From assembly GCA_030620065.1 (NCBI GenBank), contig JAUXFJ010000083.1:1-7007 (forward strand): DNA of 7,007 nucleotides, in the 5' to 3' direction. Under the pieces are notes generated by a model. That model had not been told where the DNA came from. It ran no database searches and worked only from the letters and a program-made list of their open reading frames with translations. The position numbers were made by a program, and so were the translations under genes. This stretch comes from Anaerolineaceae bacterium (lineage in GTDB: Bacteria > Chloroflexota > Anaerolineae > Anaerolineales > Anaerolineaceae). How positions within the stretch are numbered: the stretch's first letter is position 1; every line of letters begins with the position of its first letter. This document shows, one piece after another, positions 5,668-7,007 of this stretch.

Positions 5668-6867
5668 CTATCTACCTTGCTGGTGAATTCGCTTTCTCAT
5701 AAACGCAGGAATATCAAGGTTAGTGCTCATATTGAGCGTGGGTTGATACTGCGTAGGTTCAAATTCAGGTTGAATCATTTTTGCGACAGCGTAATTTTGA
5801 ATTGGCTGGGTTGATGAGTCTGTGTAGTGAGCGATTGTCTCTTTCTGGTATAAATTTTCCGTACCAACTAAAGCGTCTTCAAGCTTAATTCCGCCAATTC
5901 CTGTCACGATTAGGATTAATTGTGTTCGATTTTCCATACGTGGGTCATTGATCACGCCGGGGATGATCTCGGCCTGATTGCCGGTTTCTTCCTGCAGTTT
6001 TTCAAGAGCTGCTGCAACTTCAGTGAAGGTCAAATCGCTACCACCGCTGAAATTAGCAATAATTCCCGAAGCTGTCGATAATGAAATATCTTCAAGCAAC
6101 GGATGATGTAAGGCTTGTTGAATAGCTTGAGAAACCTTATCAGGCCCTTCGCCTGTACCGATAGCCATCAAGGCATTACCGCCTAACTTCATCACGTGGC
6201 GAATATGTGCAAAATCAACATTGATAAGACCTGTTTCAGTGATCAATTCTGCAATACCCTGAACACCTTGCCTTAACACATCATCAGCCAGTGCAAATGC
6301 CATTTCCAGAGGGAGATCTTGGGGCGCGACCTCGATCAGGCGGTCATTGGGGATAACGATGAGCGTATCGGTATATTGACGCAGTTTCTGTATGCCATCT
6401 TCAGCGTTCCGCTGTCTGCGGCCTAATTCGAATGAGAAGGGTGTCGTCACAACGGCGATTGTTACAGCGCCAACTGATTTGGCTACTCTAGCAGCGATCG
6501 GTATCGAGCCTGTTCCAGTCCCGCCGCCCATACCGGCTGCCAGAAAAACCATGTCAGCACCTTCCATAACGGCTGCTAACTCACGATAACTTTCTTCCGC
6601 TGCAGCTTCTCCCACAGATGGAAGGCCACCTGCACCTAACCCGCGCGTGGATTTGGGCCCAAGTTGTATTTTGGTGGGTGCTAAGTTAGAGTGAAGTGCC
6701 TGACAGTCTGTGTTTGCTGCGGCGAAAGTAACCCCGTTCATACCGTGTTCAATCATGCGGTTAATCGCGTTTGAACCACCACCGCCCAAGCCGAGAACGA
6801 CAATTTTCGGGTTTTGGGCTTCGATTGGGGTTGATTTTATAGTTTTTGAAACGAATGTGTTATTCAT
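5668..6867 (-). CDS. ftsZ: Cell division GTPase FtsZ with an altered T7 loop
   Basis: A complete 399-residue FtsZ, the tubulin homologue that polymerises with GTP into the cytokinetic ring. Nucleotide-binding motifs are GLGGGGSNAINRM (26-38), NTD (52-54), GAGG (78-81) and the tubulin signature GGGTGTG (114-120), then PFSFELGRRQRNAEDG (143-158) and PNDRLIEV (173-180). The T7 (synergy) loop reads NVDFAHIRHVM (216-226). Canonical sequences read NxDFADV, so Asp218 is kept, but the position equivalent to E. coli Asp212 is His221 (codon CAT). The C-terminal domain (about 230-325) is followed by a variable linker and the conserved tail peptide DIPAFMRKR (385-393), which binds membrane tethers such as FtsA or SepF. 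The ATG is preceded by GGAGG (6872-6876) with a short 4-nt spacer; no other in-frame ATG lies near. It probably heads or continues an operon with the two small genes behind it. No other dcw-cluster gene is recognisable here. Confidence 0.98.
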   Translation of the reverse strand: MNNTFVSKTIKSTPIEAQNPKIVVLGLGGGGSNAINRMIEHGMNGVTFAAANTDCQALHSNLAPTKIQLGPKSTRGLGAGGLPSVGEAAAEESYRELAAVMEGADMVFLAAGMGGGTGTGSIPIAARVAKSVGAVTIAVVTTPFSFELGRRQRNAEDGIQKLRQYTDTLIVIPNDRLIEVAPQDLPLEMAFALADDVLRQGVQGIAELITETGLINVDFAHIRHVMKLGGNALMAIGTGEGPDKVSQAIQQALHHPLLEDISLSTASGIIANFSGGSDLTFTEVAAALEKLQEETGNQAEIIPGVINDPRMENRTQLILIVTGIGGIKLEDALVGTENLYQKETIAHYTDSSTQPIQNYAVAKMIQPEFEPTQYQPTLNMSTNLDIPAFMRKRIHQQGR

Positions 6868-6872
6868 AAAGC

Positions 6873-6884
6873 CTCCATTTGGAG
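6873..6884 (-). promoter_or_regulatory. Small hairpin covering the ftsZ Shine-Dalgarno
   Basis: In the mRNA, CUCC (6884-6881) can pair with GGAG (6876-6873) of the ftsZ Shine-Dalgarno around an AAAU loop. Only 4 bp form, so the hairpin is weak alone, but it sits exactly on the ribosome binding site, 5 nt before the start codon. It could slightly dampen ftsZ translation; chance is an adequate explanation. Confidence 0.2.
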
Positions 6885-6899
6885 TTTCAGACGTTATAG

Positions 6900-7007
6900 T
6901 TAGTTTGTAGCAATATTTATGCCACGCGCGATATGTTCTTTAATTTGACAGCCGGATTCACGTAAATAGCAGAGATCGTCTTCTGTAAATGCATTATTTT
7001 CATTCCA
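6900..7007 (-). CDS. C-terminal 35 residues of an unidentified protein, entering from the window edge
   Basis: An open frame enters from the right edge and ends with TAA at 6900-6902, 32 nt before ftsZ. Its 35 visible residues include AFTEDDLCYLRESG (6-19) and CQIKEHIARGINIATN (20-35), a composition that looks like a real protein C-terminus with a helical, charged character. I do not recognise the family. The start and most of the gene lie outside the window. A second minus-strand frame is also open over part of this stretch (ending in TAA about 15 nt earlier in transcription), so the assignment is moderate. If it is real, the short gap makes it a likely operon partner of ftsZ. Confidence 0.5.
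   Translation of the reverse strand, partial: WNENNAFTEDDLCYLRESGCQIKEHIARGINIATN

Noticed and set aside
6864..6878. Four-codon mini-frame (ATG GAG GCT TTA TGA) whose stop overlaps the ftsZ start
   Set aside because: It has no Shine-Dalgarno of its own and its ATG sits next to the ftsZ ribosome binding site; a chance arrangement is the simplest reading.

Overview
This is an ordinary-looking bacterial chromosomal segment, dense in genes and moderately AT-rich. I see no RNA genes, insertion sequences, CRISPR arrays or phage genes. The gene content suggests Chloroflexota, probably an Anaerolineae-type anaerobe. The clues are an FtsZ with a GRRQRNAEDG signature and altered T7 loop, an S9 peptidase with several WSPDG repeats, a DUF4380-like protein, and an ADP-forming acyl-CoA synthetase alpha subunit. 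This taxonomic call is inference from remembered family resemblance, not a search.

Left part (1-2115): a CoA-binding acyl-CoA synthetase (ADP-forming) alpha subunit runs leftward off the window and only its N-terminal 194 residues are present. Across a 141-bp divergent spacer, a complete class II (MOFRL) glycerate 2-kinase runs rightward. Both are small-molecule carbon and energy enzymes: one makes ATP from acyl-CoA, the other phosphorylates glycerate into glycolysis.

Middle (2118-5175): a leftward S9 prolyl-oligopeptidase-family peptidase is convergent with the kinase, with only 2 bp between the two stop codons. A perfect 14-bp inverted repeat lies in the last 70 bases of the kinase gene. 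A rightward DUF4380-like, galactose-mutarotase-fold protein is divergent from the peptidase. The start with a proper ribosome binding site is ATG at 4279, not the upstream TTG.

Right part (5222-7007): a leftward cluster runs, in transcription order, from an unidentified partial reading frame, through ftsZ and a 73-residue protein of unknown function, to a 63-residue protein with one C-terminal membrane segment. The spacers are 32, 17 and 15 nt, so this is probably one operon. The FtsZ keeps the GTP-binding tubulin signature and the C-terminal DIPAFMRKR peptide. However, the second conserved aspartate of the T7 loop, needed for GTP hydrolysis in E. coli, is a histidine. That substitution and the two small genes behind ftsZ are the points most worth a second look.
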